Positions 39,826-51,122 of a DNA stretch of 64,000 nucleotides are shown piece by piece. The notes under the pieces were generated by a model, which searched no databases, had not been told where the DNA came from, and saw only the letters and a program-made list of their open reading frames with translations. The stretch is from Rallus limicola (taxonomy: Eukaryota > Chordata > Aves > Gruiformes > Rallidae). The translations under genes and the position numbers were made by a program. Numbering within the stretch: position 1 is the first letter of the stretch; every line of letters starts with the position of its first letter. The stretch covers positions 98,798,211-98,862,210 of the forward strand of contig JAKCOZ010000001.1 of NCBI GenBank assembly GCA_022605955.1, in the 5' to 3' direction.

Positions 39826-40180
39826 ATTATCTCTCCCTGGGCTGCAGGTCCTATCAGGAGCTTGCTCTAGCTTGGGCTTCTCACTGCATCACAGCTTCCT
39901 TCAGGTGTCTCCACCTGCTCCATCATGGGGTCCTTCAAGGTCTGCAGGTTGAATCTATACTCTCACCATCTTCCATGGACTGCAAGGTGACAGCCTACTC
40001 CACTGGTCTTCTCCACATGCTGCAGGAGAACCTCTGCTCCACCACCTGGAGCACCTCCTCCCTACCACCCTTTTTCACTGACCTTGGTGTCTGTAAAGTT
40101 TCTTACACCTTTTCGCTCCTTTCTCTGGTGGCAAAAAACATCCACTTGTCTTTTTTTTTCCTCTGTAGTGGAGATTACAT
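39826..40180 (-). mobile_element. ERV LTR fragment, same family as 24.1 and 42.0 kb
   Basis: A partial third copy of the long LTR family in the same (-) orientation. Shared blocks on the + strand include gggctgcaggtcctatcagg, tccacctgctcc, ggagcacctcctccctacca and ctgaccttggtgtctg, followed by a decayed block equivalent to the cttctcactccttcctctgg part of the first copy. Both the TGGTTT end and the AAACCA end are missing, so it is truncated on both sides. Similarity fades near 40165-40190. Confidence 0.75.
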
Positions 40181-41300
40181 ATCAGGACATTTTAAAATAT
40201 TAACAATAGTAGAATAAAACTGCTGAAGGACAGTAAGGTTTAATAAGGGAAGAAATAAGTCATAGACACTTTTTAAAACAATCAAAAAGGTCTATTTTGA
40301 TGCTTTTGGATGTACTTTGCTAGTTGAAAGAACAATGGCATAGTTAAATAGTTCATATTTATATTATGCCTCCCCGGATATTTAGCAATAGGTTTGTTCT
40401 GATTTTGCAGAACGGAAAGGGAAAAGTTTTGCTTAAAGGGAAAGTTGATGTCAACTTAAGTGATAAAGAGCACAGCCCAGTTGTTAAAAACTGGTAACGG
40501 ATTCTCTCCCCTTTTGCAAACTATCCATCTGTTAATCCATAACTACCCTCTTCAGAGAGGAATTATCTTTATAATCAGAAGAGATTTTCATGCCTGTTTC
40601 TGTCTGTTTCTGAAGGTTTTGCAAATAGCCAGTCTCTGACACACACAGAAACAGCAGCTATTTCTCCAGTGCAAGATCTATACAGAATGACAACATACTA
40701 ACTGTGTCATATCTTCCTTCTGATCAAATATGATATGACAATACGAAACTTTTCCTATATTCACTTGTCAGTTCTTGTTTGTGATACTGCTGGAAATGTG
40801 AAAATATAGACCTGAATATAAATGAAACAATAGTGGAAAAATAATCAAACAACTTTTTGAAAAAAAATCTATTTTGGATTAGATTTGAACTTCTGCATTG
40901 AGAAGCAGATTTTTATTCTTTTGTATGAGTAATTAGAGATGAGCACTGAAAAACAAGGTCATGAAAGCATTATTCTTTTTATACTGTAAAATATGTATAC
41001 TCTGTGGCATGCTATGTAGTTCTCTATCACATGTGCATGCATTTTCATCTATGTAGGTTGACAGAAGGCTGTATACTGTGCTCAAATGTATCCTCTGATC
41101 TGGAACATATACATCTACTGTGAGCACAGGGGTTCATTTACTCAGCATCATTGACATAGCCTAAAAGGAGTTAGGTAGGCTAGCATGACATACTATTCTT
41201 ATGAGTTTAAGGTTGCATATGACAAAGAGCAGTGGAAGCAGCAAGAAGGCTTCTCAAGAAAGTCAAATACACCAAAACAGTCAGATTATTACTGGATGTG
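40181..41300. other. Unique AT-rich DNA
   Basis: No gene or repeat was recognised in about 1.1 kb. Confidence 0.5.
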
Positions 41301-41700
41301 GGAACTGGGGACATTGGTTTAGCCTAAAGGAAAGGAGGCATAAGGGAGACATTATTGCTCTCTAGGACTACCTGAAAGGAGGTTGTAGTGAGGTGGGTGG
41401 CTGTCTTGTGTCCAGGTAACAAGAGAAAAGACAAGAAGAAATAGCCTCAGGTTGCACCAGGGGAGGTTTAGATGAGATTTGAGGAAAAATTTCTTCATCA
41501 AAAGGGTTGCCAAGTATTGGAACTTGCTTCCTAGGGATGTGGTTGGTCACCTTGCGTGGAGGTATTTAAAAGACATGTGCATATATGTGCTGCTTAGGGA
41601 CATGGTTCAATGGTGGACTTAGCAGTGCTAGGTTAATGGTTGGACTTCATGATCTTAAAGGTCTTTTGCCATCAAAACAATTCTTTGATTCTATAATTCT
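41301..41700 (+). mobile_element. CR1 LINE, 3' end fragment
   Basis: About 400 bp of CR1 3' sequence: gagacattattgctctctag, ctacctgaaaggaggttgta, gcaccaggggaggtttagat, ggacatggttcaatggtgga, tgctaggttaatggttggac, and a tail ttctttgattctataattct. The first half corresponds to the end of ORF2 (the YLKGGC and GRFRLDI-type region) but is not open. It resembles the CR1 nested in the LTR at 24.2 kb and the 3' end of the copy at 59.1 kb, so these three may belong to one subfamily. Confidence 0.9.
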
Positions 41701-41983
41701 TTATACTTTTAATGAAGAAAAGGATGGGAAGGATACAGATTCCGATTTGGTATAAACTCACTGTGAAAAATTGTTTGTATTTGTCACTCTTGTAAGCTAA
41801 TCAATGCATTCCAGACAGCCACTCTAAGGAAAAGTATAAGCTGTTGATAACATGGGCTGTCTCTTCTACATATAATAAAAATCACAGTATTTTCATTAGA
41901 AAAATATATAAACAAAAAAAAGAAATTATCAAAGGTGAGTACTTTGGTCAAGGACCAACTACCAGAAACCAAACACCTAGTGG
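41701..41983. other. Short AT-rich spacer between CR1 and LTR
   Basis: Nothing recognised. Confidence 0.5.
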
Positions 41984-43111
41984 TGGTTTCACCCTGGCTG
42001 GAGGCCAGATGGCCACCAAAGTCACTGCCACAACAGTTAGCATCACGGGCAAAACAGACTCAACATGAACTAAAAATCCAGAAAACCATCTAATTTTTTA
42101 CACTACACTACATTACACTACACTACACTACACAAACACACACACACACAGACAGAGAAACCAGAGTTGGATACTGAGAACTACAACCAAATCTTAAAAT
42201 ACCTCCCCCCACCCCTCCCTTCTTCGTGGGCTCATCTTTATTCATTATTTCTTTCCCTCCACCCTCTCCCCCACAACTCCAGCCCCAGGTGTCACATGAG
42301 GAGAAGAGGATGGGGATTTTGGTCAGTTCCTCACAGGTTGCTTCCCTTCTTACTGGCAGAGGGGACATTCCTCACATTCTTCCTCTGCTTCAGCATGGGG
42401 TACCACCCATGGGAAACAGTTTAATGTGAGTCCTTTCCCATGGGACTTCAGCTCTTCACCAACTGTACCAGCGTGGGTCACTTCTATGGGGTGCAGTGAT
42501 AGAATCATAGAATGTCTCTCAATCTCTCAGGCCGAGACTGCTCCAGCCTGGTGTCCCACAAAGCCTGGTCCCCCCAGCAAACTTGCTCTGGCATAGGTCT
42601 CTCTCTCGATGGGTGACATGTTCTGTCAGGATATTGCTCCAACATGGGCCACAGTGTCTTCCACATGTCTCCATCTGCTCCAGTGCGGGACCTCTCCACA
42701 GGATGCGGGTGGGGTCTCTGCTCCCCATCACCTTCCACAATCTGCAGGGGGACAACCTTCTCCACCATAGTCTTCTCCACGGGCTGCAGAGGAATCCCTC
42801 TCTGGTGCCTGCAGTGCCTTCTTCCTCCTCATTCTCCACTGACCTTGGTGTCTGCAGAGTTTCTTACATCTTCTCACTCCCTTCTGTGCTGGCAAAAAGC
42901 GGTTGTTCGTGTTTATTTTTTTTTCTCCTAAATGTGATTTCCAGAGATGCTGTGAACATCACTGATGGGCTCGGCCTTGGTCAGTGATGCATCTGGCCTT
43001 CAACCCAGTTGGTGTTCACACTGTTTGGCCTAGGGAAAGCTTCTAGCTGCTTCTTGCAGAAGCCACCCCTGCAACCCCCCTCCTCCACCAGAACCTTGAC
43101 ATGTAAAACCA
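41984..43111 (-). mobile_element. ERV solo LTR, uninterrupted copy (about 1.13 kb)
   Basis: The best-preserved copy of the LTR family. On the + strand it starts tggtttcaccctggctggag and ends gacatgtaaaacca, again TGGTTT...AAACCA. It shares with the 24.1-kb copy the blocks gggcaaaacagactcaacat, ggtcagttcctcaca, ctgaccttggtgtct, gctgtgaacatcactgatgg and tgcagaagccacccctgca. An ACACT pentamer array and a CA run lie inside it. No internal proviral sequence flanks it. By eye it differs from the 24.1-kb copy at many positions, so the two are independent old insertions and not a pair from one provirus. Confidence 0.82.
42100..42150. repeat. ACACT pentamer array followed by CA dinucleotide run
   Basis: A tandem array of acact units with one att variant (42100-42133) runs into acacacacac (about 42135-42150). 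It lies inside the LTR. The copy at 24.1 kb has only two to three acact units at the same place (ttacactacactacacttac), so the array has expanded here and a CA run has been added. Confidence 0.88.
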
Positions 43112-43978
43112 CAATACCTCTTATTTAGGGAGTCCTGAACCACCTTGTTTTGTATTGGGTATTGTAAAAGAGATAATATACAATTCCCAGAGTTTTGGAA
43201 CATTTTATTTACAGTAACGGAGATAGCTTCAACTTTTAAAGGGTTATTTATTAGCTTTAGAAACATAATATTTATATGTACAACTACATACAAAAGCCCA
43301 AGGGTATTACATGCTTTGTGTTCACACATTCATTTCTCAATGTATTTTTAAAAAAATTCACACTGAATCATCTGGTTTTGATCATGTTGGTTAATATCCC
43401 ATGACAAAGCCTACTACATAAGGCTTCTACTTCCCCTCTTGAATCTACCTACTTCTATCATACTGACTTTGAACTGTGAAGCCCCAATTTTATTTGATTT
43501 CCTATGCAAAATAAATTGATCTACTCAACAGCCCTCTATCAAAATCTAGAAAACTCATCGAAAATTGAGTCACCCATCCATTAAGTTAAAATGAGAAAGA
43601 ACACATGGATATGGCTATCTGTAGAGGTTTACAGGTCATTTGGTGCAGCTTGTATCTGATTTGTGCCATTTGTTTTGACTGCTTATGACAAGATGACATT
43701 TTCCTTTGTATGCTGTATAGCACATAGCACTTAAAAAAATACGAAGACTATTTTAAAGTCAGTGTTTTTGAAGAATGGTTGTATAAATATAAAACCAATT
43801 CTTGGCTTATATTCAGTCCTTAGTCGGTGAGGCATGCAGCAGCAGCAATGGTAAAATCTGTGACCCAGTGTTAGATTAAGGTGGACAGTGGGTTCCTCTG
43901 GGAGGAAACCTCAGGGAAACCTGAGGGAGAGCAGAGAGACCTGTCCAGGGCCAGCAGCTCTTGCAAGTGAGGCTGACA
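43112..43978. other. Unique AT-rich DNA
   Basis: No gene is recognised. The last 110 bp, from about 43870 (cagtgggttcctctgggagg), may be a decayed extension of the CR1 tail that follows. Confidence 0.5.
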
Positions 43979-44102
43979 TGCCCTGTGTGAGGCTGGATGT
44001 GATCCCGTGGAGGCTGCTCTAGATGATCCTGCTTTAGCAGGGAGTTCTGGACTAAATGATCTTCAGAGGTCCCTTTCAACCTCTGAGTTCTGTGAATCTG
44101 CG
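43979..44102 (+). mobile_element. CR1-like 3' end, divergent
   Basis: The 3' part reads ctgctttagcagggagttct, then ctaaatgatcttcagaggtc and ccctttcaacctctgagttc, ending gttctgtgaatctgcgag. This is the CR1 layout of a short GGAC...GATCTTC...AGGTCCCTTCCAACC block before the octamer tail, although the tail is eroded. The 5' boundary is uncertain, and similarity may start nearer 43870. Confidence 0.75.
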
Positions 44103-47100
44103 AGAATGTTTATAATTACAGGTTTCAAAGTTCGGTTTGAGAAGATGTTAACAAATGTTAGCACTGAGCAAGGGTTATGAACTCTTTGATACTCTATTTG
44201 ATAATATTTAGAGGGATCCTTTGAGAGAGTGAAGAGTTCAGATCTTTTCCTACTAAACCTCAAGAGTTTAAGCCACTGTGATTAGATAATGAGGAAAATT
44301 CCCTTCCATATTAATATTAATGTAAAATAATAATGTTGAAGCCCACCAAAGATGGAATTCTCTAGCATTAACATAAAAATTATACTGTAGGGTCAGACTT
44401 ATTCATGTTAAAACCCAAAGAACATGTTCTGAGGAAAGAACACTCCAGAAAGGCTGTTCTTCCCTAACGTTCCTTGTTCTTCCCTGTTTTTACCTAACCT
44501 CGTGGTGGAAAGGAGATGTGGTCAAAAGGAATGTAACTCTGAAAGCAGTGACAAGCTGGTGTGAATTTTATTTTGAAATACTCCTTAAGAACATGCTCTC
44601 TATAGTTTTGAAAATATGTACTCCTCTGGGGAGGAGCCACAGCACTTGTGACTAACTTGGCTATGAAAAAACATTGGTCAATGACAGCTTTTTTTGACCC
44701 CAGAGCAGTTTATAGAGGACATACACTACAGATCAGGTGATCTTTTTGGGATAAGAACACAAATACTGCGACCATTGACACACATATATATTATATGTAA
44801 TGTATAAGTAAAATATGATTATTTAATTACAAACCCAGCACTATTATTTTAAGTTTCCCTTATTTGGTTTCTTAATACACTTCAGCCATTTTGTGCTTCA
44901 TAAAGACTAAACTATGTTTTAGACTGTGATTAGTAATTTTTCTCATTAATTAAAATCTATTTAATCTTCCCTCAAGGAAATTTCCAGACAAAACACAAAA
45001 GAAGCAGACGTTGCCCTTTGTGATGTACATAAAACATAAAAAAGAATTGAAAAATTTAACTGTATTAAATTGAAACATCCCACATTATAATCAGACCTTG
45101 GTAGATTATCCTGGCTTTTCATTCTTTACTTCTAATATGAAGAAAAATGTGTGATGTTTACTTATCACTAATTTTAAAGTCCCTTCAGTATTTTCATATG
45201 TGAAAACAGAAAACAGGTGTTAAAAAGTCTCAGAAGTATGGTATTTCTTTAGATTGCCATATTTACCTCTTTTCCAATGTCTTTAATAGTTCAATTCAGT
45301 CAATGATTTGAAGCTAAAGATTCTTCTCCATGAATTTTGTGATCTGCTGTCTTGTCATTCATTTCTCCATTTTTTCTTTTACCAGGTTCTGTTTCTTTTC
45401 CTTTATACTGACCTTTTGTCTCACAAAGTTGGATCTGCTCTTCCTCATTCCCAATGGCCTTCTCTTACCAATGATGTACTAGCAGTGTCTCTAGCAAGGC
45501 TGTTCTATTAACTTCTTCCCTGCTAACACTTCCCTGGTTCAGAGGTGCCCCAGCATGCACTGCCCCTCAAGACGTTACAAAATATGGGATTAGAGAAGAA
45601 TCAAGCAAGTTCATAAGTTCATTTGCTTTTTTTTTTTTTTTAATATGGCAGAGAGACTTTAAAGTAGCAGAGATTTTCTTGTTATTATATATTAAAATAA
45701 CTTACAGATAGTTCAAATAAGAATCTATTAAATATAGATTCTAAAAAAAAAAGAAATCAGCTGTCACATAGTGTTTCTCTTTATAAGCTCTTTGAGCATT
45801 CATTGAATAAATCAAGATTCAAAACTAGGCAGCAGGTATTGAAAAATGGTGATTGAACTAGAACAGGGTCAAATAAAGAGAATTCATTTAAATTCCACGT
45901 AGTACACATTGCATGATCAAAAATATAATTCAAAAGACAAGTTAAAATTTGACATGTCATAAAGTAGAAAAAAATGTTATGAAAATATGTAAGGCTAGAA
46001 AGTCTTTATCCCCAAGTAAGAAAAACTCAACATAGACTTTGCAGATAGTATAACCTTATCTGCCATCAAATAAATTGGAAAAAAGTTTATCTCTGAGTGC
46101 TTTTATATTATATATCAATAAATATATGATACAATAATCTGAAAAAAATCTTTACAATTGCTATCTGAATCCTATCTTCTGGTTTCAAGACCACTGAGCA
46201 AGGATTCATCTTTCTTTCATCTAATTTCACTCTCTCTTTTAATTCTTTTTAAGAGGGAACCTCCACAAAAGACCTAAATTAAAATATAATAATTTATGTC
46301 AGTTGATGGACTAAACCCAGGTTACACATAAGAAGATGCAGCTATGCTGATTCATTTAATTTGCCAGTTCCATAAAGGAACTGAGTGATGAGAGTTTATT
46401 GATTTAGTTTAATCCTCCCTTGTATTTCTACATGGATAATTATCCAATTAATACTCCCTGGTACACTATTTTAGTTTTACATAATTTTAGATTTCAGATA
46501 CCACATGGTCTAGGATGTAATATATTAATGTTTATCAATTTATTGCTGATCTTTCAATTTTCAATTTTGGTTTCCATCAGAAAATCAATTTTCAAGGAAA
46601 ATATCCAGTAATTGTTTTCACATAGATTTTTCAATATGTTTTAAAGCTAATTTCTTTATAAAAACTCAAAAAAAGAAACCTCGGAGACATTGATATTTCA
46701 TCAAAATTGAAAAATAACCAAATAAATAAAAATTAATTAAACCTAGTAAATTAAGTTATTTCTTTATAAGGTGTGTGATCTTCTGTAAAGTAGAATTGCA
46801 AATTACAATACAACAAGGCCTATATTAGTACTAATATATCAGGGTAATACTTGTGTTATATTGATGCTGTATCACATTTCATAAGTTCCTATCCACAAAT
46901 ATGAATATGCTTTTTCCCCTTAAAACACTGTGTATGTTATAGTAATACCAGGGGGAGAAAAAGAAAAAAAAAAAGCAAAGCTACAGAAGAGCATCAGTAT
47001 TCTGTCATGGAAATGTCTGGGAAACAAAGATGGGATTCAAATTTTGTTTTAATAATTCTGTGGAAAAAGTATGGATAATATATCCAAAATACCTATTGGG

Positions 47101-47536
47101 CAAAGACAGAAATTAGAGTTTTATACCCTGACTGTTAAATAGCTGACCAGAACACCTGTTGCTCCAACTATTATCCTTTCTACATTAAGAGAAAGAAAAA
47201 AAAAATTGTAGTCCTATCAGACGTCTCTCATGGGGAGTGATTATATGATTGTATAAAACACTCTAAACATATGCCTTAGTCTTATGTTTTTGTATAGATT
47301 TGGGTATATATAAATTTTTACCCATTTTATTGTGTGCATATCTATATACATACATAGAAACATATTAATACCTTAAGCAATATTTTCATTGTTTCACATT
47401 AGCCTCTGAAGTTATAGAAAGGGATTCTTAATTCCTTGTTACTACATCCAGAAGTGTAGACAAGCTATGATAAGAATGGTGTTAAAAATATTTTTTGGTT
47501 TGTCTTCTGCCTCACACAATACCTGATAATCTGAAT
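44103..47536. other. Unique AT-rich DNA, one unclassified block
   Basis: No gene is recognised. A mixed-composition block at about 44410-44770 has LTR-like texture but no termini that I can place. T15 lies at 45627-45641. The remainder is very AT-rich. Confidence 0.5.
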
Positions 47537-48795
47537 TACAGAATCATAAAATCAGAGGATGGTAAAGGTTGGAAGAGATCTCTGGAAATCATCCAGTCCA
47601 ACCTTCCTGGTAGAGCAGGATCACCTCAAGCAGGTTGCACAGAATCATGTCCAGGTGGGTTTTCAGTATCACCAGAGAAGGAGACTCCACAACCTCTCTG
47701 GGCAGCCTGTGCCAGTGCTCTGTCACCCTGAGTAAAGAATTTTTTTCTAATCTTCAGATTGAACTTTCTGTGTTCCATTTTGCACTCGTTGCCTCTTGAC
47801 CTGTCATTGGGCAGCACTGAAAAGAGTCTAGCCCCATCATCTTGATATCTGCTCTTTAGATATTTATAAGCATTAATCAGATCCTCTCTCAGTCATTTCC
47901 AGATTAAACAGCGCCAGCTCTCTCATCCTTTCAACACAAAACAGATGCTCCAGTCCTCTCATCATCCTTGTAACCCCCCTCTGCTGGACTCTCTCCCGTA
48001 GTTCTCTGTCTATCTTGAACTGGGGAGCCCAAAACTGGACATAATATTCCCAAAGTAGTAGAGGGAGAGGATATCCTCCCTTGACCTGCTAGCCACAGTC
48101 TTCTTAGTGCACCTCAGGATACCATTGACCTTGGCCATGAAGGCACATTGTGGGCTCATCGAGAACTTCTTGTCCACCAGGACTCCCAGGTCTTCATCTT
48201 CAATTGTGCCTGGCATCATTCCTCCCTAGGTGCAGGACCCTACACTTGCTCCTAGTGAAAGTAATTTGACCCAACTCTCCAGCCTGACCAGGTCTTGCTG
48301 AATGGCAGTACAGACTTCTGGTCTGTTGCCCACTCCTCACAGATTAGTATCATCAGCAAACTTGTTTGAGGGTGCACTCTGTCCCCTCATCCAGGTCATT
48401 GATGAATATGTTGAATAACACTGCACTGACTGTTGAGGCACACCACTGGCTACAGACCTCCAACTGGACACTGTGCTGCTTATCACAACCCTCTGAACTC
48501 TGCCATTCATCCAGTTCCAAACCCATCTTACTGTCCACCAATGCAATCCACACTTCCTAAGTATGTTTTTGAGGATTCTATGAGAGACAGTGTTAAAGAC
48601 CTTGATGAAGTCAAGGTAGACAACACCCACATCTCTACCCTCATCCCCACAGCTGGCCAAGCCCTTATAGAGGGCTATCAGATTGATCAGGAATGACTTC
48701 CCCTTGGCGAATCCATATTCACCACCCCCAGTAACCTTTTGTTCCTCCACATGCTTAGAGATGACAGACATACAGAAAGATCTGTCCAGTCTTCT
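47537..48795 (-). mobile_element. CR1 LINE, RT to 3' end (about 1.26 kb)
   Basis: On the + strand it opens with the inverted tail acagaatcataaaatcagag, then ggtaaaggttggaagagatc and catccagtccaaccttcctg. It continues through ORF2 C-terminal and RT sequence to about 48795. It is 5'-truncated. The 3' sequence (tccagtccaacc type) differs from that of the 32.5-kb copy, which suggests a different CR1 subfamily. Confidence 0.92.
47626..48771 (-). pseudogene. Degenerate CR1 ORF2 reverse transcriptase
   Basis: The 144-codon frame at 48337-48771 carries GFAKGKSFLINLIALYKG, VVYLDFIKVFNTVSHRIL (the motif A region) and WWTVRWVWNWMNGRVQRVV. It then has SGVPQQS, where the usual GVPQGS glycine has become glutamine, and ends in FADDTNL with both catalytic aspartates kept. 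Between GVPQQS and FADD the frame does not read as normal CR1 (it lacks the LFNIFIND-type residues), which implies compensating frameshifts. The next piece, 48010-48219, has EDEDLGVLVDKKFSMSPQC and VASRSREDI. Several breaks make it non-functional. Confidence 0.88.
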
Positions 48796-48871
48796 TTAGT
48801 TATTTTGTCAGTAAATTAAATCTGTCAGTATTAGTTTTTCACTGCAATGTGTTATAATATGCTTATATTTT

Positions 48872-49096
48872 ATGTGTTTAATCTTTATCAAAGATCTGGA
48901 CTCTGATTTTGAGATTAATACCCTCAGTCACATTGTAGACAACACCAAGTTGGGTGGGAGTCTTCATCTGCTTAAGGGAAGGGAGGCTCTGCAGAAGGAT
49001 CTGAGCAGGCTGGATCAATGGGCTGAGGCCAATTATATGAGGTTCAAGAAGACCAAATGCCGAGTTCTGCAGTGGTGTTACAGAAACCCCATGTAA
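48872..49096 (+). pseudogene. CR1 ORF2 remnant around the RT active site
   Basis: The frame contains IFIKDLDSDFEINTLSH, then IVDNTKLGGS at the place of the usual FADDTKLGG, so the second catalytic aspartate is asparagine. It continues with GREALQKDLSRLDQWAEAN and FKKTKCRVLQW, matching the order of CR1 ORF2. It is a short dead fragment, and the methionine at the start has no significance. Confidence 0.85.
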
Positions 49097-49250
49097 TGCT
49101 ACAGGCATGGGGAAGAGTAGCTGGAAAGCTGCCTGCTGATAAAGACCTGGGGTTATTTGTTGACAGCCAGTTGAATATGAACTAGCAGTGCAGTGCTTTC
49201 AGGTGGTCAAGGTGGACAAGGGCATCCCAGCTTGTAACAGTCTGAGAAGT
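48884..49250 (+). mobile_element. CR1 LINE, RT fragment in opposite orientation
   Basis: About 370 bp coding on the + strand for the part of ORF2 just after the RT active site, running on into cagcttgtaacagtctgag, where it fades. The 3' tail is absent. It lies about 90 bp from the previous CR1, head to head. Because the two share the active-site region, they are separate insertions and not halves of one inverted copy. Confidence 0.8.
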
Positions 49251-51100
49251 CTTACCTGCTGGTATCAGACTAAAGTTTTAATGGCTGAAATGCAGTGTGC
49301 CAGAGTAGGGCTGCAGTCACTCTGAAATGGTCCACAGGTGTATACTAGCATAGTGAATGACTGGAAAAAATTATAGGAAATTAAAAAAAATTGCTAATGG
49401 GAAACAGAACCAAAGTAGGAGGCAACTATAATCTGGCCAATTAATCCTATACAAGTGAATTAATAAGTGGGTGTAGGGAAATACACAGATTTCAGCACTG
49501 TTTCATGACTACTGTTAGATTAATACCCTGTATGGGAAAACAAATTAATTTTGGAAGGAAGCAGTAGGTGCTGATACTCTAAAGAATATAAGCTTTCATG
49601 TTTTCAAAATATACAACAGCTGGTGTGAAATTGATTATTAGAAAATGAATGCTAAACCATTTTAATTTAAAATGTAATTTTACTCAAGAGAAATGTATAC
49701 TTCAAAGAAGGCCTACTTTTGCTATCAATGAGCTAGACTATAAAATTTAGATTACATATAGTATATGTTAATACAACACCACTATACTATAGCTGAGGTA
49801 TTAAGTACAGGACAAAACTCCAGAAGAAGAAGAGAAAAAGGTTTTTTTTTACGTCATATTTAATGGCTACTATAATGCCATAAGAAGTAAGAATCATATT
49901 CTTTAAGGAAAGTAAGGAAAAAAATAAGTGTTGAATACTGGAATATTCACGATCAGATGAGCATTATTACAATTATTTAATGGTTTTACTCAAGGTTTTC
50001 ATTAACTTTTTCTTTCATAATAAAAACAAGCATGTGTGTGAAATTAAAAGAACTCATGAGAAGGTGAGCTCTAGGGATTGAATGGAAATGAATTTGCAAA
50101 GCTACTAGCAGATGAAAGAGAAACAAGAAACTAATCATTTCTCTCCTGCAGATCTTCTCCACATGCTAGATCATGAGTACAGGTCAGAAGATGAATGTAG
50201 TGAAAAGGAAACAAAGTCTTTACTGACCTTGTTCTGAAATGGAGAAAGGGTACTGTAAGCCTAGGAAGGTGGTTTTATCAAATATTGAAATAAATCGCCA
50301 AAGAGCTGGCTGTTTAGCCAGTACGCGTGTCATGTCTGTGCCCTATCTTTCCAGTGTTCATCCCACTTATTTTCACTCTTGTCCAAGCCTCATCAAGCAC
50401 CCCTTAGTACTAAAGATTTTTTTTCTAAGACCCACCTGTTCTGTCTAGCCTGTCCTATTCAGACAGGGATGACTTCAGAAATGGATGCTCATTTATCTCA
50501 GAAATTAGCAAGAGCCCCATAGGCAAGTATCAAAGATTCATCCATTTACTCAGTTTTCAAAGGCTCATTTCATCCCTTTAAACTTCCCCTCAGGAAACTC
50601 TTTACAATCAGAATGGGTCCCATGCTCTTTGCAGTCACCAGCATTATCAAACATAGTCTTATTCTTGGTAAAAAAAGTAGTATTAAAAGCCCATCAATCA
50701 GCATACCTGGGGAGGATTTTGTGATGTATGTTATGATGTAGTCTGGAATGGTGTCTTAATCTTCCTAAAATTTCTCAGCAGAAAGCTTCTTTAAAATATG
50801 TGAAAGATTTTGTTTCAAACACTTGGAATTTGATTAATGTATAAATATTAATTGCTGAGATTCACCCAGAGAGCAATAATTCCTATTTTGCATTAGTATG
50901 TTTAAAAATATGAGTTTAAATTTGAACAATAACATTGACACAGACTATATTGTCTAAAACTAAAACAGATAAAAGAAAGACTTTTTCCTGAGAGGCAAGT
51001 TTTGCATAGAAGTTTTTTTCCTGTGATTGCTAAGCATTAGAGTTAGGAAGAAAACACTATATTTAAATCCAAGCTGATCTTATGTTTAGAGAACTTTGGA

Positions 51101-51122
51101 ATATATATATATATATATATAT
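51101..51122. repeat. AT dinucleotide microsatellite (11 units)
   Basis: Eleven uninterrupted AT units, self-complementary and therefore able to extrude as a cruciform. Length is likely to vary between individuals. Confidence 0.92.

Noticed and set aside
42123..42987. Open frames of 81-134 codons, on both strands
   Set aside because: They are entirely inside the LTR at 41984-43111 and overlap one another in opposite strands.
24128..43111. The 24.1-kb and 42.0-kb LTRs as the two ends of one provirus
   Set aside because: The DNA between them is unique sequence plus other repeats, with no gag, pol or env remnants. The two copies also differ at many positions and in microsatellite content.
44420..44429. 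Glucocorticoid-type response element at gaacatgttc
   Set aside because: The half-sites have no three-base spacer, so it does not fit that class. It is noted only as a p53-like half-site within a separate finding.
47537..49250. One CR1 with a twin-primed 5' inversion
   Set aside because: Both pieces contain the region around the RT active site, so they overlap in element coordinates and cannot be two parts of one copy.
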